From positions 95,274 to 159,273 of the forward strand of contig JBLHNB010000001.1 in the NCBI GenBank assembly GCA_047621305.1: 64,000 bases of DNA, given 5' to 3'. The notes beneath the pieces are model-generated. The model had not been told where the DNA came from and did not search any database. It worked only from the letters and a program-made list of their open reading frames with translations. The DNA is from Colwellia_A sp047621305. Its GTDB lineage: Bacteria; Pseudomonadota; Gammaproteobacteria; Enterobacterales; Alteromonadaceae. Position numbers and translations under genes: made by a program. Positions 8,474-15,868 of the stretch are shown one piece after another; within the stretch, counting starts at the first letter, position 1, and the number at the start of each line of letters is the position of its first letter.

Positions 8474-8653
8474 TCAAACTCCGATTTTTGCGCGAATATC
8501 GCTTACTTTATCTTGTAGTTTTTCAAGTAAGCCTTGTTGCTCTTTTGACTGCTCTTTTAAAAAAGCGATTGATAGACGGTTATTTACTATCACTGACGTA
8601 ACAATAATTAATTGCGTACCAATAAAAAATAAATCTTTAATCTCGATATCCAT
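8474..8653 (-). CDS. Small single-helix membrane protein with coiled coil
   Basis: The 59-residue product (MDIEIKDLFFIGTQLIIVTS...) has one membrane helix followed by a charged coiled coil (LKEQSKEQQGLLEKLQDKVS). Its ATG overlaps the stop of the upstream gene as TAATG, which fixes the start at 8653 and indicates translational coupling. It is the last gene of the leftward late operon. The shape resembles an inner-membrane spanin or holin partner, and the upstream gene encodes a small lipoprotein. That lysis assignment is inference. Confidence 0.68.
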   Translation of the reverse strand: MDIEIKDLFFIGTQLIIVTSVIVNNRLSIAFLKEQSKEQQGLLEKLQDKVSDIRAKIGV

Positions 8654-8892
8654 TATTTCACCGCGATATCGACAAGGCCATAAGCAGAGCAATAATCAAT
8701 ACCAACACCAACGCCACCTTTTATTAGTGCAACTTTTATCAGTGCTTTGAATTCTGCATTTGTTTCGTAGCAATATTTTTTAGAAACATCACCAAGCTGA
8801 TAATTAGATGAACAACTACTCATTGCTGTAATGATTAAAAAAATCATTAAACCACTAAGAAAACAATCGAAAACTCGCATTAACTTTGCCAT
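8653..8892 (-). CDS. Small lipoprotein, possible outer-membrane spanin-like protein
   Basis: The 79-residue protein has a hydrophobic signal (FLSGLMIFLIITAMSSCSS) with a plausible lipobox AMSSC and two further cysteines (KKYCYE and IDYCSA) that could form a disulfide. It overlaps the DUF1353 gene start region by 13 bases and the next gene by one. Its position beside lysis-type genes suggests a role in envelope disruption at the end of infection, but no family was recognised. Confidence 0.68.
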   Translation of the reverse strand: MAKLMRVFDCFLSGLMIFLIITAMSSCSSNYQLGDVSKKYCYETNAEFKALIKVALIKGGVGVGIDYCSAYGLVDIAVK

Positions 8893-9248
8893 TTTGGACC
8901 ACCTATTTTGACAGCGAAATACATCGCTTTAGCTTTAAAATAATTAACACCATCACAGCGCATGGCCTGATAAAACATTTTATGCACTTGCTTATGTGGT
9001 TTTGACTTCGTTACACAATAAACATCATGAACAACACTTGCTCTACGATAATTACCGACGAACGGTGAACCAATAAAAAGCCATGCTATGCGCGGAATAC
9101 TGGCACCATCAACAATAAAACCTTTAGTCGCTACCCACTCAAAACCACTTTTATCAACAAAGATAAACTTTTGTTGTAGCTTCATTAATCGCTTAGCACC
9201 CTTTAACCATTGGGTGATAACTTCACCGACAAAGCGCGCTTTATTCAT
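8880..9248 (-). CDS. DUF1353 family protein
   Basis: The 122-residue protein carries the DUF1353 pattern: FIVDGASIPRIAWLFIGSPF followed by YRRASVVHDVYC and HKMFYQAMRCDGV, ending KIGGPKW. The conserved DGASIP, H-D and C residues look like a small metal or catalytic site. The family is common in phages and prophages and its biochemical role is not established. It overlaps the small gene upstream by 8 bases within the late operon. Confidence 0.85.
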   Translation of the reverse strand: MNKARFVGEVITQWLKGAKRLMKLQQKFIFVDKSGFEWVATKGFIVDGASIPRIAWLFIGSPFVGNYRRASVVHDVYCVTKSKPHKQVHKMFYQAMRCDGVNYFKAKAMYFAVKIGGPKWQS

Positions 9249-9345
9249 CGTCTAAAATCCCTTTCGTATGTGCTTTGACTTGGTAGACAACAATAGCGGC
9301 AACAAGCGCGGCTACCGCAGTTAAAGCGATAGTTTTATAATTCAT
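9241..9345 (-). CDS. 34-residue single-helix membrane peptide
   Basis: This short gene encodes MNYKTIALTAVAALVAAIVV followed by a short charged tail ending LDDE. It overlaps the lysozyme-like gene as ATGA at its start and the DUF1353 gene by 8 bases at its end, so it is tightly embedded in the operon. It has one membrane helix with N-in or N-out unknown. Such peptides are typical of membrane-containing virions (PM2 has several) or of holins. Confidence 0.7.
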   Translation of the reverse strand: MNYKTIALTAVAALVAAIVVYQVKAHTKGILDDE

Positions 9346-9803
9346 GCTAATGACATCCCCGCTTCTGCTTGTTCTAGCGTAAAAGCACCCTTTGCCCCTT
9401 CAAAATCAGCCATTGCTAGCATTAATTGCGGGTATTGCTCTCGGCTTAAATCATATTCATAAAGCCCAAAAAGACCCGACGCATCAACACGCTTAGATAC
9501 ATAATCAATATAGGCTTGTGTATCGTTTTCGCTGGTTGGTGCCCAACGATGAATAATATCGCTAATGGTTCTTAAGTCGTATTTATTACGATAAGTCATC
9601 AATATTTTATACGCTGCTCTAAAGCCGTATTCAGGGGTAGTGAATTCTTCAAAGTCTTTATCTTTGTTTACTTCACTTTCCCCCTCCCAATCAGCAGACT
9701 CGCGAATATTTAACGGATTATTATTGCGAACGTTTCGGTTTGGCCTAGTCATCAGATAAAATCCTGCAATTATTAATAAGGTAAAAGAGGTTTTGTAAAA
9801 CAT
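9342..9803 (-). CDS. Lysozyme-like virion protein (structural protein P5-like)
   Basis: The 153-residue protein starts with a membrane helix (FYKTSFTLLIIAGFYLM). A domain follows with the motif RNNNPLNIRESADWEGESEV, then FEEFTTPEYGFRAAYKILMT and IIHRWAPTSENDTQAYIDYV. This pattern (NNNPxNIR, GFRA, RWAP-EN) is shared by phage proteins annotated as structural protein P5 or muralytic enzymes. The glutamates in the first motif are the probable catalytic residues. I infer a virion-associated or lysis peptidoglycan hydrolase. The membrane anchor fits a lipid-containing virion. Confidence 0.8.
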   Translation of the reverse strand: MFYKTSFTLLIIAGFYLMTRPNRNVRNNNPLNIRESADWEGESEVNKDKDFEEFTTPEYGFRAAYKILMTYRNKYDLRTISDIIHRWAPTSENDTQAYIDYVSKRVDASGLFGLYEYDLSREQYPQLMLAMADFEGAKGAFTLEQAEAGMSLA

Positions 9804-9805
9804 GG

Positions 9806-10231
9806 TTAAACCTCGTCTTGCTTTCCATCAGCTAGTAACTTGGTTCTATGTTGTTGAATAGTTTTACCACCAAGTAAAATCAAACAGTTTTCAGCCTCCA
9901 ATAAATCAAGCGCATAGCCGATTTTTACAGAATCTAAATTAACGGGCGTTGTCTTTGCTGCTAAGTCGTTTCTAAACGTTTTAACGCGTGGGTGTAGTGA
10001 GCTATCAATCAATACCCGTTCATCAAAAGTAAAACGATTTCGCATAGCTTCGGCGGTTATCTTTCTGATTTTTACCACTTCAATAACTGTTGTATATATA
10101 TGCGTATGACCACCAGCCCCAACCAATACACCGTCAACTAACTTTCCACCATGAAAATGATGGTACTCTTCATTTTCTTTTGGTATTTCGCCATTAATCC
10201 AACCATGTACATTATGAAAAATTTTCATCAT
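9806..10231 (-). CDS. Hypothetical phage protein, possible fibre/spike-associated
   Basis: The 141-residue protein has a histidine-rich N-terminal part (YHHFHGGK..GGHTHIY) and a C-terminal region (MRNRFTFDERVLIDSSLHPR, VKTFRNDLAAK). The latter looks like the RxRFTxxERxxI tail-associated segment found in small phage proteins. The start overlaps the upstream gene as ATGATG. Its place directly after the spike candidate suggests a role in spike assembly or entry, which is inference. Confidence 0.6.
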   Translation of the reverse strand: MMKIFHNVHGWINGEIPKENEEYHHFHGGKLVDGVLVGAGGHTHIYTTVIEVVKIRKITAEAMRNRFTFDERVLIDSSLHPRVKTFRNDLAAKTTPVNLDSVKIGYALDLLEAENCLILLGGKTIQQHRTKLLADGKQDEV

Positions 10232-10884
10232 CTGATTCGCCCTGTATCATAACTATAATATGTATAAGTTCCCGCGGTTACAGTGGTTGTTAGTAGTATC
10301 GTCTCGTTGACACCACCAATTAATACGGGTTTTGTACCACTATTTTGATAATAAGCAACCCCACTACCTGTGGTAATAACAAAAGTCCCGTCAACAGAGC
10401 CATTACCAGCTAACGAACCAGTCACAAGCGCAACACCACCAAGGGTGATACGCATTTGTAACCCTGTATTGTCACATGATAGATTCGTCAACCGAACGCG
10501 ATGACCATCTGGGGGTGTTATGGGTATCGTTCCTACAGCAGATAGTCTTTGTATACCAACACCGATATAATCAGGAACGAATACACCGCCACTATTAGCA
10601 AGCACCCTACTACTTTCACTGGTTACGTGATTATTTATTGATAATACATTTGCATCTAATGAGGCAGCAGTTCCAAGACTTTCGAGCGTTGCTTGTGTTG
10701 CATCATTTTCGGCACTAACAAGTGTTTTCGTTGCAACATTTTCAGCACTAACAAGGTTTTGTGTGACAACAGCCTTGTTTGTTACCTCTGTTTTCGTTTC
10801 AGTTGCCTTAGCATCAACATTGGCATTAATTGCCACTTGTTGAGCATCAAGCATTTTTTTAATGTTTGCAGGAGTCGTTAGCAT
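10228..10884 (-). CDS. Putative spike or receptor-binding protein
   Basis: The 218-residue protein has an alanine/threonine-rich helical N-terminal half with a repeated element (NLVSAENVATKTLVSAENDA) and a glycine/threonine-rich beta half (GIQRLSAVGTIPITPPDGHR, GGVALVTGSLAGNGSVDGTF). A helical stalk plus beta-sandwich head is the usual build of phage spikes and fibres. The start at 10884 is chosen because GGAGAG lies 8 bases before it. It sits in the late operon after the putative minor capsid protein. No family was recognised. Confidence 0.62.
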   Translation of the reverse strand: MLTTPANIKKMLDAQQVAINANVDAKATETKTEVTNKAVVTQNLVSAENVATKTLVSAENDATQATLESLGTAASLDANVLSINNHVTSESSRVLANSGGVFVPDYIGVGIQRLSAVGTIPITPPDGHRVRLTNLSCDNTGLQMRITLGGVALVTGSLAGNGSVDGTFVITTGSGVAYYQNSGTKPVLIGGVNETILLTTTVTAGTYTYYSYDTGRIR

Positions 10885-10888
10885 TTTT

Positions 10889-11548
10889 TTACGCTCTCCA
10901 TTCTTCGCCACCCGCTAAATCAATAGCGGTTGCGTTAGGGTTATGAACAAATACGGCGGTTTCGGTTTCCCACTGGTACGCACTAGGTGCGTCTTTATGT
11001 CCTTGTAAGAAAATACCCTTTGTCGCAGTGGTATTCTCTGCACTGTTACCTATACGAATTTCTGACATATTTGGAATATCAGTAATTAGTTGTAAGGTGA
11101 CTTTGCGGTTTAATGATGCCCGAGCGGTAAAAACTTCGATTGTCGCTCCTGCTGCAATGCTAATTTTTGCTGTATCAATAGGCAAAAAGGCATTTGAAAC
11201 TTTTTTAGACATTTTTCCGTCTTCAACCGTTGCTGAGGCGTTTACTTGAATAGCTTCAACAATACGCTTAACAACGACTTCATTACCCACCGTTACCACA
11301 CCTTTCCCTGACGTATGTACTTTGATATTTGATGTTTCGTATGAAACATCAATATCAACATCAGTATCGTTTACAAAATTAACCGCGCGAATTGTATCAA
11401 GTTCAAATTGTCGGCCAACCTCACCAACCAAGGAGCCAATTTCAAGCGACTCAACTTTAAATTCAGCATCCGCATTGATGATTGATAAAAACTTACCCCG
11501 CACATCAACTGGCTCTTCAGTTCTGGCTTTTATTGTTACTTTTGGCAC
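10889..11548 (-). CDS. Hypothetical beta-rich virion protein
   Basis: The 219-residue protein is predicted all-beta (alternating VTIKARTEEPVDVRGKFLSI, VGNEVVVKRIVEAIQVNASA, KVTLQLITDIPNMSEIRIGN) with no signal or membrane segment. It resembles vertex or penton-type capsid components in composition only. It is between the repeat-containing membrane protein and the spike candidate, so a vertex protein is a fair guess, comparable in position to PM2 spike P1. The ATPase and capsid protein upstream make a structural role likely. Confidence 0.6.
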   Translation of the reverse strand: MPKVTIKARTEEPVDVRGKFLSIINADAEFKVESLEIGSLVGEVGRQFELDTIRAVNFVNDTDVDIDVSYETSNIKVHTSGKGVVTVGNEVVVKRIVEAIQVNASATVEDGKMSKKVSNAFLPIDTAKISIAAGATIEVFTARASLNRKVTLQLITDIPNMSEIRIGNSAENTTATKGIFLQGHKDAPSAYQWETETAVFVHNPNATAIDLAGGEEWRA

Positions 11549-11549
11549 G

Positions 11550-12548
11550 TTATGCCCTCCGACCTAAAAAGAGGATGGCAATAAAACCAACTCCCATTGC
11601 AATAGACATGTACAACGTCATTTTTGTTGAGCTTTCAGCAATGATATCTTGCCCCGCTAAACTTGTTGTTCTGGCGAGTTCTGCGATAATTGCCTTATCG
11701 TCACTATTACTAATGGCTGCTTGCTCTAAGACACTTTGATTACTGCTAATATTAGCTTGCGTAACACTCGCTAATTCATCGGCAAAATTTTTAGATTGCA
11801 GAGTAATATTATCAATGGCATCCGTACCGAACCCGCTCAAACTGTCGATAACTTCAGTACCAAATTGATTCACACTACCCATTGCGTTAGTGGCAACATT
11901 ACTTAATTCAATAATCGTGCTTTCACCAAAATCAAACGCTGAATTACCAAAGGCGAAAGCATCAGAGGTAATGCGCTCATTTGAATCAAGCGCAGCTAAT
12001 GAAACAACGGTGGATTGTGCAAATGCTTCATTGGCTGCGAACAATGAGTTTTCTGCGATTTCACTTGCAGCACCTAAAGCACCCGCATCAACAAAACTTA
12101 TATTGCCGTTATTACCTGCAAATTCACCGTCATACTCTATTGAATTATCAGTATTATCTTCATACTCATTAGTCGTATTATTAGAATCTTCTATCGAATT
12201 ATCTATTTCATATTCATTAGTCGTATTATTAGAATCTTCTATCGAATTATCTATTTCATATTCATTAGTCGTGTTATAAGCATCTTCTATCGAATTATCA
12301 GTATTATCTTCATATTCATTAGTCGTGTTATAAGCATCTTCTATCGAATTATCAGTATTATCTTCATATTCATTAGTTGTATTATTGGAATCTTCTATCG
12401 TTGTCGAGCTATCGACATTATTCGAGTCATTGGTTTGTGTTTCATCAACGACAAAATTGCTAGCACCCGCATAATCACCATCATTAACTAGGTTTAGAGT
12501 GCTTTGTGCATTACTTGTTGATTGATTTGATTTAGATTTACCGCCCAT
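11550..12548 (-). CDS. Low-complexity repeat protein with C-terminal membrane anchor
   Basis: The 332-residue protein has three parts. Residues about 45-140 are a tandem acidic Asn/Thr/Glu repeat (units NTTNEYEDNTDNSIEDAY of 18 and NTTNEYEIDNSIEDSN of 16 residues, about five copies). Residues about 150-300 are a helical alanine-rich region. The C-terminus is a membrane helix (TLYMSIAMGVGFIAILFLGRR). It is probably a membrane-anchored virion protein with a surface-exposed flexible stalk. The DNA repeat suggests length variation by slippage or recombination. No family was recognised. Confidence 0.68.
   Translation of the reverse strand: MGGKSKSNQSTSNAQSTLNLVNDGDYAGASNFVVDETQTNDSNNVDSSTTIEDSNNTTNEYEDNTDNSIEDAYNTTNEYEDNTDNSIEDAYNTTNEYEIDNSIEDSNNTTNEYEIDNSIEDSNNTTNEYEDNTDNSIEYDGEFAGNNGNISFVDAGALGAASEIAENSLFAANEAFAQSTVVSLAALDSNERITSDAFAFGNSAFDFGESTIIELSNVATNAMGSVNQFGTEVIDSLSGFGTDAIDNITLQSKNFADELASVTQANISSNQSVLEQAAISNSDDKAIIAELARTTSLAGQDIIAESSTKMTLYMSIAMGVGFIAILFLGRRA
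12136..12400. repeat. Intragenic tandem repeat (48/54-bp units)
   Basis: About five near-identical copies of a unit reading TCTATCGAATTATC plus a CATTAGTCGT-type core encode the acidic repeat of the membrane-anchored protein. Two unit lengths (54 and 48 bp) differ by an Asp-Asn-Thr insertion. This is a coding repeat and not a CRISPR array, as the units are directly adjacent and in frame. Confidence 0.85.
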
Positions 12549-12556
12549 ACTGCCTC

Positions 12557-12796
12557 CTATATACGCGAACGTCTGGTTACTGGGATAATTGGCGGCGTTT
12601 CATAAATACCTCTTTTTCTGCGCGTAGTTGACGTTGAGCGTCCACCCAATACGATTTGTTCTTTTTCGCGAACACCACGATTTATACGCCGACGATGAAG
12701 CTTATAAGCTTTTTTCGGTGTAACTCTTTTATTTTCGCTTGGTGTAACAGGCTTACGCTTTGCTAAAAATGCCCCAAGCCTTTTAAATAACCCCAT
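12557..12796 (-). CDS. Small very basic protein, possible DNA-binding virion core protein
   Basis: The 79-residue protein is strongly rich in Arg and Lys (KRKPVTPSENKRVTPKKAYK, LHRRRINRGVREKEQIV) and has no membrane helix. Such proteins usually bind nucleic acid or membranes. In PM2-type virions, small basic proteins are thought to lie between genome and membrane, so that role is a reasonable inference. It is in the late operon, 2 bases before the next start. Confidence 0.62.
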   Translation of the reverse strand: MGLFKRLGAFLAKRKPVTPSENKRVTPKKAYKLHRRRINRGVREKEQIVLGGRSTSTTRRKRGIYETPPIIPVTRRSRI

Positions 12797-12798
12797 AA

Positions 12799-13173
12799 TT
12801 AAAGCTCCAGTTTATAAATTAATTCGTCACGACCGAAGAGCGCTTTACGTACTTCATAAAGCGATATTGGTAACCCTGAGAACGCATGTTCAATATGCTC
12901 AGGGTATTTAGTGTGAAAACGAACAGTACGATAGTTGTTTTTGCGTGCAAAGTTGATGATTTCTTGTCTTGATTGCTCAAGCTTAGAACCTGCCACCGCC
13001 ACTAAAACCATCTCTAACCCTTCACGGCGTATGATGATATTTAGTTGACGGTTTTCAGTTTGAAATAGCTCACTTATGCCCATTTCAAGTTCACGTTTTA
13101 TCGTACCCTTCGCGCCAATCAAGGCAGGCTTCAATGCTTTCCATATTTGATTGTTTAAAATAACTTTACGCAT
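12799..13173 (-). CDS. Hypothetical protein of the structural operon
   Basis: The 124-residue protein starts MRKVILNNQIWKALKPALIG at 13173, overlapping the upstream membrane-protein gene by 8 bases. A longer frame to 13356 exists but would overlap that gene completely and translates to an implausible hydrophobic stretch. The body is mixed alpha/beta (ISELFQTENRQLNIIIRREG, LEMVLVAVAGSKLEQSRQEI, NNYRTVRFHTKYPEHIEHAF). The last segment resembles the acetyltransferase-like small phage proteins only loosely. No function is assigned. Confidence 0.62.
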   Translation of the reverse strand: MRKVILNNQIWKALKPALIGAKGTIKRELEMGISELFQTENRQLNIIIRREGLEMVLVAVAGSKLEQSRQEIINFARKNNYRTVRFHTKYPEHIEHAFSGLPISLYEVRKALFGRDELIYKLEL

Positions 13174-13375
13174 TTTTACGCGCAAAAATAAACAACAAAC
13201 CAAAAGCAATTGCACCGCCAACAACCAACCAAGGCGGCACACCTTTGTTATACCCACCAATTCCCGCAAAAGATGCTCTAGCATCAAAAACTTGGTCACC
13301 GTTACCACTGGTAGCATCACCAAATTTAATCGGCATCGAGCCTGAATTAGCAACACTTAATGGATTAGGAAGCAT
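13166..13375 (-). CDS. Single-helix membrane protein of the virion
   Basis: The 69-residue protein has a small-residue-rich N-terminal part and a C-terminal membrane helix (WLVVGGAIAFGLLFIFARKN) that ends in a basic cap, so it is probably C-in. This layout, repeated in several neighbours, is expected for proteins of the internal membrane of a PM2-like particle. Its ATG follows the upstream gene stop by 3 bases. Confidence 0.7.
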   Translation of the reverse strand: MLPNPLSVANSGSMPIKFGDATSGNGDQVFDARASFAGIGGYNKGVPPWLVVGGAIAFGLLFIFARKNA

Positions 13376-13378
13376 GGG

Positions 13379-13531
13379 TTAGCCCTTTAATAAAAAGAAG
13401 TAAACTAAGGCCGCTGCAATTGAGCTGAACACACCAAGTTTTAATAACTTGCCGATACCGTCACTTGTCATAAAACCAGCCCCAAAACCTAACGCACCAC
13501 CCGCTAACCAAGGTATTAATAATAACGGCAT
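13379..13531 (-). CDS. 50-residue two-helix membrane protein
   Basis: The product (MPLLLIPWLAGGALGFGAGF...) has two hydrophobic segments, the second being VFSSIAAALVYFFLLKG, separated by a short polar hairpin. It is in step with the operon: 2 bases after the upstream stop and 3 before the next start. It is likely an integral virion-membrane protein or a holin. Confidence 0.68.
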   Translation of the reverse strand: MPLLLIPWLAGGALGFGAGFMTSDGIGKLLKLGVFSSIAAALVYFFLLKG

Positions 13532-13533
13532 AA

Positions 13534-13833
13534 TTAACGACCTCTCGCGACTAGAAAACCCAAACCAGCAACCAATAAAAAACCAAGTATCAATACAACG
13601 GTATCATCTACCCCAGTAACAAACGGCTTTCTATACATTGGTATTGCTGTTTGTGTTGAACCATCGGTATTCGTGCCTTTTACTGGCTCGTTTGCTTTTA
13701 ATACCTCAGGGTCTTTAGCTGCTTCTTGTATTTTCGCTTTTTCAAGCGCGATATAACCATCAAAAACAGTTCCCGCACCTTCACTGAGACCTTCCCAAGC
13801 GTCACCACTAAAATTTAATAAATCTTCCCACAT
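13534..13833 (-). CDS. Membrane-anchored virion protein
   Basis: The 99-residue protein has a soluble N-terminal region with acidic/aromatic residues (MWEDLLNFSGDAWEGLSEGA) and a C-terminal helix (TVVLILGFLLVAGLGFLVAR) with a basic end. It lies directly after the capsid gene. The tail-anchored build matches the neighbouring small proteins and suggests that it connects the capsid shell with the internal membrane. The function is inferred. Confidence 0.7.
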   Translation of the reverse strand: MWEDLLNFSGDAWEGLSEGAGTVFDGYIALEKAKIQEAAKDPEVLKANEPVKGTNTDGSTQTAIPMYRKPFVTGVDDTVVLILGFLLVAGLGFLVARGR

Positions 13834-13846
13834 ACAACCCCCTTAC

Positions 13847-14710
13847 TTAAGCAACGCGTGCTTGAGGAAATTTAATTTGTTCGTAACCTTCAACATACGT
13901 TTTAATTGCACCAGCCTTATCAACCGTGAATTCAAAACTTAATCCCGCTGTCTGCATGGCACCATGTGAACCAAAACCAAAAACGGTAAAATCTAAAATA
14001 CAATAACCCGCTTGAAGTGCTACCCCTGCATGACGCTGTAAAGCGTAATTAAGTGCGGCACGACTTAAGGTGTGAATAGTGCGCCGACCGCGCTTCACTT
14101 TGATTTTAGTGATGGCAACAACGTCTTCTTTAAAAACAATACGCTGAACATGGCGATTTACTGAGCCGTTAGGAAAATCCCAATTATGTTCACCTGCAGC
14201 GGCTGAATATTGCGTTAACTCGTAACGACTAGGAATGAACATTCGACCAGCGCGGTCGTTATCCGTCACCCATGCGCGGCCTTTTAATGTTGGCGTTACG
14301 GGGTCGGTTCCACCTTTTGCGCCAAATTCAATTAACAACGTTACATCGTCATTAATTTCAGTGACAAGTTGCGTTTGAAAAATACCTGCAATGCTGCGAA
14401 ATTCAAACTTTGAAAAATCAAAGGTAAAAATACCTTCTTGTTGAAATTTCTTGTATGCCTTATCTAGCATATCCATCATTACGTTAGTGGCATAAGCAAC
14501 CGGAGTACCGCCGATATCTAACGTTATTTTTTTAATCGTTGGCACTTCTTTTAAATTGGTTTCAAGCTCAATAGAGTGATACGTCATACCTGCTTGAAGC
14601 TTGATAGACCATTCATCACTATAGTTAATACCTGTTGATGAAGGTAATTCGATTTGAGTTGGTTGAATTTTACGAATTGCGTTTCTTACTGCGTTTGCTA
14701 CTTGGCTCAT
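13847..14710 (-). CDS. Major capsid protein, double jelly-roll, PM2 P2-like
   Basis: The 287-residue protein resembles corticovirus PM2 P2 (269 residues). The N-terminal part (WSIKLQAGMTYHSIELETNL, then IKKITLDIGGTPVAYATNVM) aligns well with the start of the first PM2 jelly roll, where a SIKLPIGQTYEVIDL segment and an LDG turn are found; DMLDKAYKKF and FTFDF follow in the same order. The second half contains FKEDVVAITKIKVKRGRRTI, matching the second jelly-roll start. There is no membrane segment. Trimers of such proteins form the pseudo-hexameric capsomers of tailless phages. The comparison with PM2 is from memory, and structure prediction would settle it. Confidence 0.85.
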   Translation of the reverse strand: MSQVANAVRNAIRKIQPTQIELPSSTGINYSDEWSIKLQAGMTYHSIELETNLKEVPTIKKITLDIGGTPVAYATNVMMDMLDKAYKKFQQEGIFTFDFSKFEFRSIAGIFQTQLVTEINDDVTLLIEFGAKGGTDPVTPTLKGRAWVTDNDRAGRMFIPSRYELTQYSAAAGEHNWDFPNGSVNRHVQRIVFKEDVVAITKIKVKRGRRTIHTLSRAALNYALQRHAGVALQAGYCILDFTVFGFGSHGAMQTAGLSFEFTVDKAGAIKTYVEGYEQIKFPQARVA

Positions 14711-14721
14711 AAACTTCCCCT

Positions 14722-14841
14722 TTATCCGATTAAGTCTTCAACAGGCTTCACGTTATTTGATGCCCAAACGATTAATGCCGCTACTGCTGTAGCAATAACA
14801 CCCGTAACTAACATTGCTTTATGACTTGCCTTTAAATTCAT
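14722..14841 (-). CDS. 39-residue single-helix membrane peptide
   Basis: The peptide reads MNLKASHKAMLVTGVIATAV then a continuing helix ending ALIVW and a short acidic tail. An AAAGG site precedes its start by about 8 bases. It is the first gene after the terminator at 14959-14993 and precedes the capsid gene by 11 bases, so it opens the structural operon. Small membrane peptides are expected in lipid-containing virions. Confidence 0.68.
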   Translation of the reverse strand: MNLKASHKAMLVTGVIATAVAALIVWASNNVKPVEDLIG

Positions 14842-14958
14842 TTTTAACGCCTTTATGTTCTTATGTTTAAATTAACTATTTACAGAAGAACAAATATTCC
14901 GCTTAGACGTAAAGCGGGTTTCGGTCAATGAATTAAACTTTTCTGCGTAAGGTGTAAG

Positions 14959-14993
14959 GAGATAAAAAAAGAAAACCCTTATTTAATAAGGGC
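14959..14993 (-). terminator. Rho-independent terminator between ATPase and capsid operons
   Basis: On the minus strand GCCCTTAT-TAA-ATAAGGG forms a 7-bp stem with a 3-base loop, followed by TTTTCTTTTTTT. It lies 78 bases after the ATPase stop. It would separate the replication/packaging transcript from the structural transcript. Confidence 0.8.
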
Positions 14994-15070
14994 TATTCGG
15001 TATGTTTTCGCTATGGTTTAAAGTGCCGTCAGAGATCTGATTTTGATGTACGGGTTACATCAAAAAGCAA

Positions 15071-15868
15071 CTAACTAGCTTGTAAAAGCTGGTCAATTGT
15101 CCAGTGGTCTACTTTGAAAGGTGGCTTTAAATGGACGCGTTTAGATAGAAAATTACCAAAACCAGCCGATTTAACCACGTAATGAAGGTATTGTTTTTTG
15201 TATCTGGCATTAAGCGTTGATACTTGAATCAGGCTATTAATAGGAATGCCCGTGGCATCATTCATCGCCTTAATATCTGCCATCGTATCAAGCGCCCCGA
15301 TGATTTTATTTGGTGCCATATTCCAAATGGTTTTCGGCACTTCCTGCTTGCGCTGAAATACGGTAATCAATACACCACCAAAAGCACGCCCACCCGTTGC
15401 CAGTTCGCCGATAATCGAATTATCTTTACCTGTTGATTGAACCAATTTCGCCAATTCTTCAATACCGACATACAAGGTTCTTTTGCCGTCGAGAGCATCC
15501 CACATTAAACGACCGAACCATTCTAATTCGACTTTGCGGAATTCTAGCAATTTATCTCCAACGAGTGCTTTTTCAGATTGTGGATTGTAAGCAACAACAA
15601 AAGATAACCCACTTTTCCACGCACTAACAAAAGCGAGAGCAAATGATTTTCTATCATGATAAGTGTGAACTTTGCGACCACCTAAACCATTAAATTTATT
15701 GCTTTTGGCTTTTCTGGCATCAAAGCGATAATTACCATACAAATCAAAAAGCGCCGTTTGCTTACCACATACATCTAATAGTTTAACGGCGGCAGTTTTA
15801 CCGCCGCCCGTATCAGCCGCAATACAAACATGCTCAGCATCTAACGACTCATTGATATTGATAGCCAT
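15071..15868 (-). CDS. Genome-packaging ATPase, A32/FtsK-HerA type (PM2 P9-like)
   Basis: The 265-residue ATPase has a Walker A motif at residues 17-25 (AADTGGGKT, Lys24), a Walker B-type strand ending in acidic residues (RTLYVGIEELAK), and the downstream segment GGRAFGGVLITVFQRKQEVP. That segment is the family motif (Gly-Arg-His/Phe-xGly-hydrophobic-Gln-Arg) typical of packaging ATPases of tailless viruses. It would translocate DNA into the preformed membrane-lined capsid. Start and upstream stop share one base. Zot of filamentous phages has a different Walker region and a membrane helix, neither seen here. Confidence 0.85.
   Translation of the reverse strand: MAININESLDAEHVCIAADTGGGKTAAVKLLDVCGKQTALFDLYGNYRFDARKAKSNKFNGLGGRKVHTYHDRKSFALAFVSAWKSGLSFVVAYNPQSEKALVGDKLLEFRKVELEWFGRLMWDALDGKRTLYVGIEELAKLVQSTGKDNSIIGELATGGRAFGGVLITVFQRKQEVPKTIWNMAPNKIIGALDTMADIKAMNDATGIPINSLIQVSTLNARYKKQYLHYVVKSAGFGNFLSKRVHLKPPFKVDHWTIDQLLQAS

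Noticed and set aside
12136..12400. Regularly repeated sequence that could suggest a CRISPR array
   Set aside because: Units are adjacent without unique spacers, keep the reading frame and encode an amino-acid repeat.
12799..13356. 185-residue version of the gene starting at 13356
   Set aside because: The extra N-terminus would overlap the well-supported membrane-protein gene 13166-13375. The ATG at 13173 fits the operon's overlap pattern.
15071..15868. Zot-like ATPase of a filamentous phage
   Set aside because: There is no membrane helix, the GGRAFGGVLITVFQR motif is of the packaging-ATPase type, and a jelly-roll capsid gene is adjacent.
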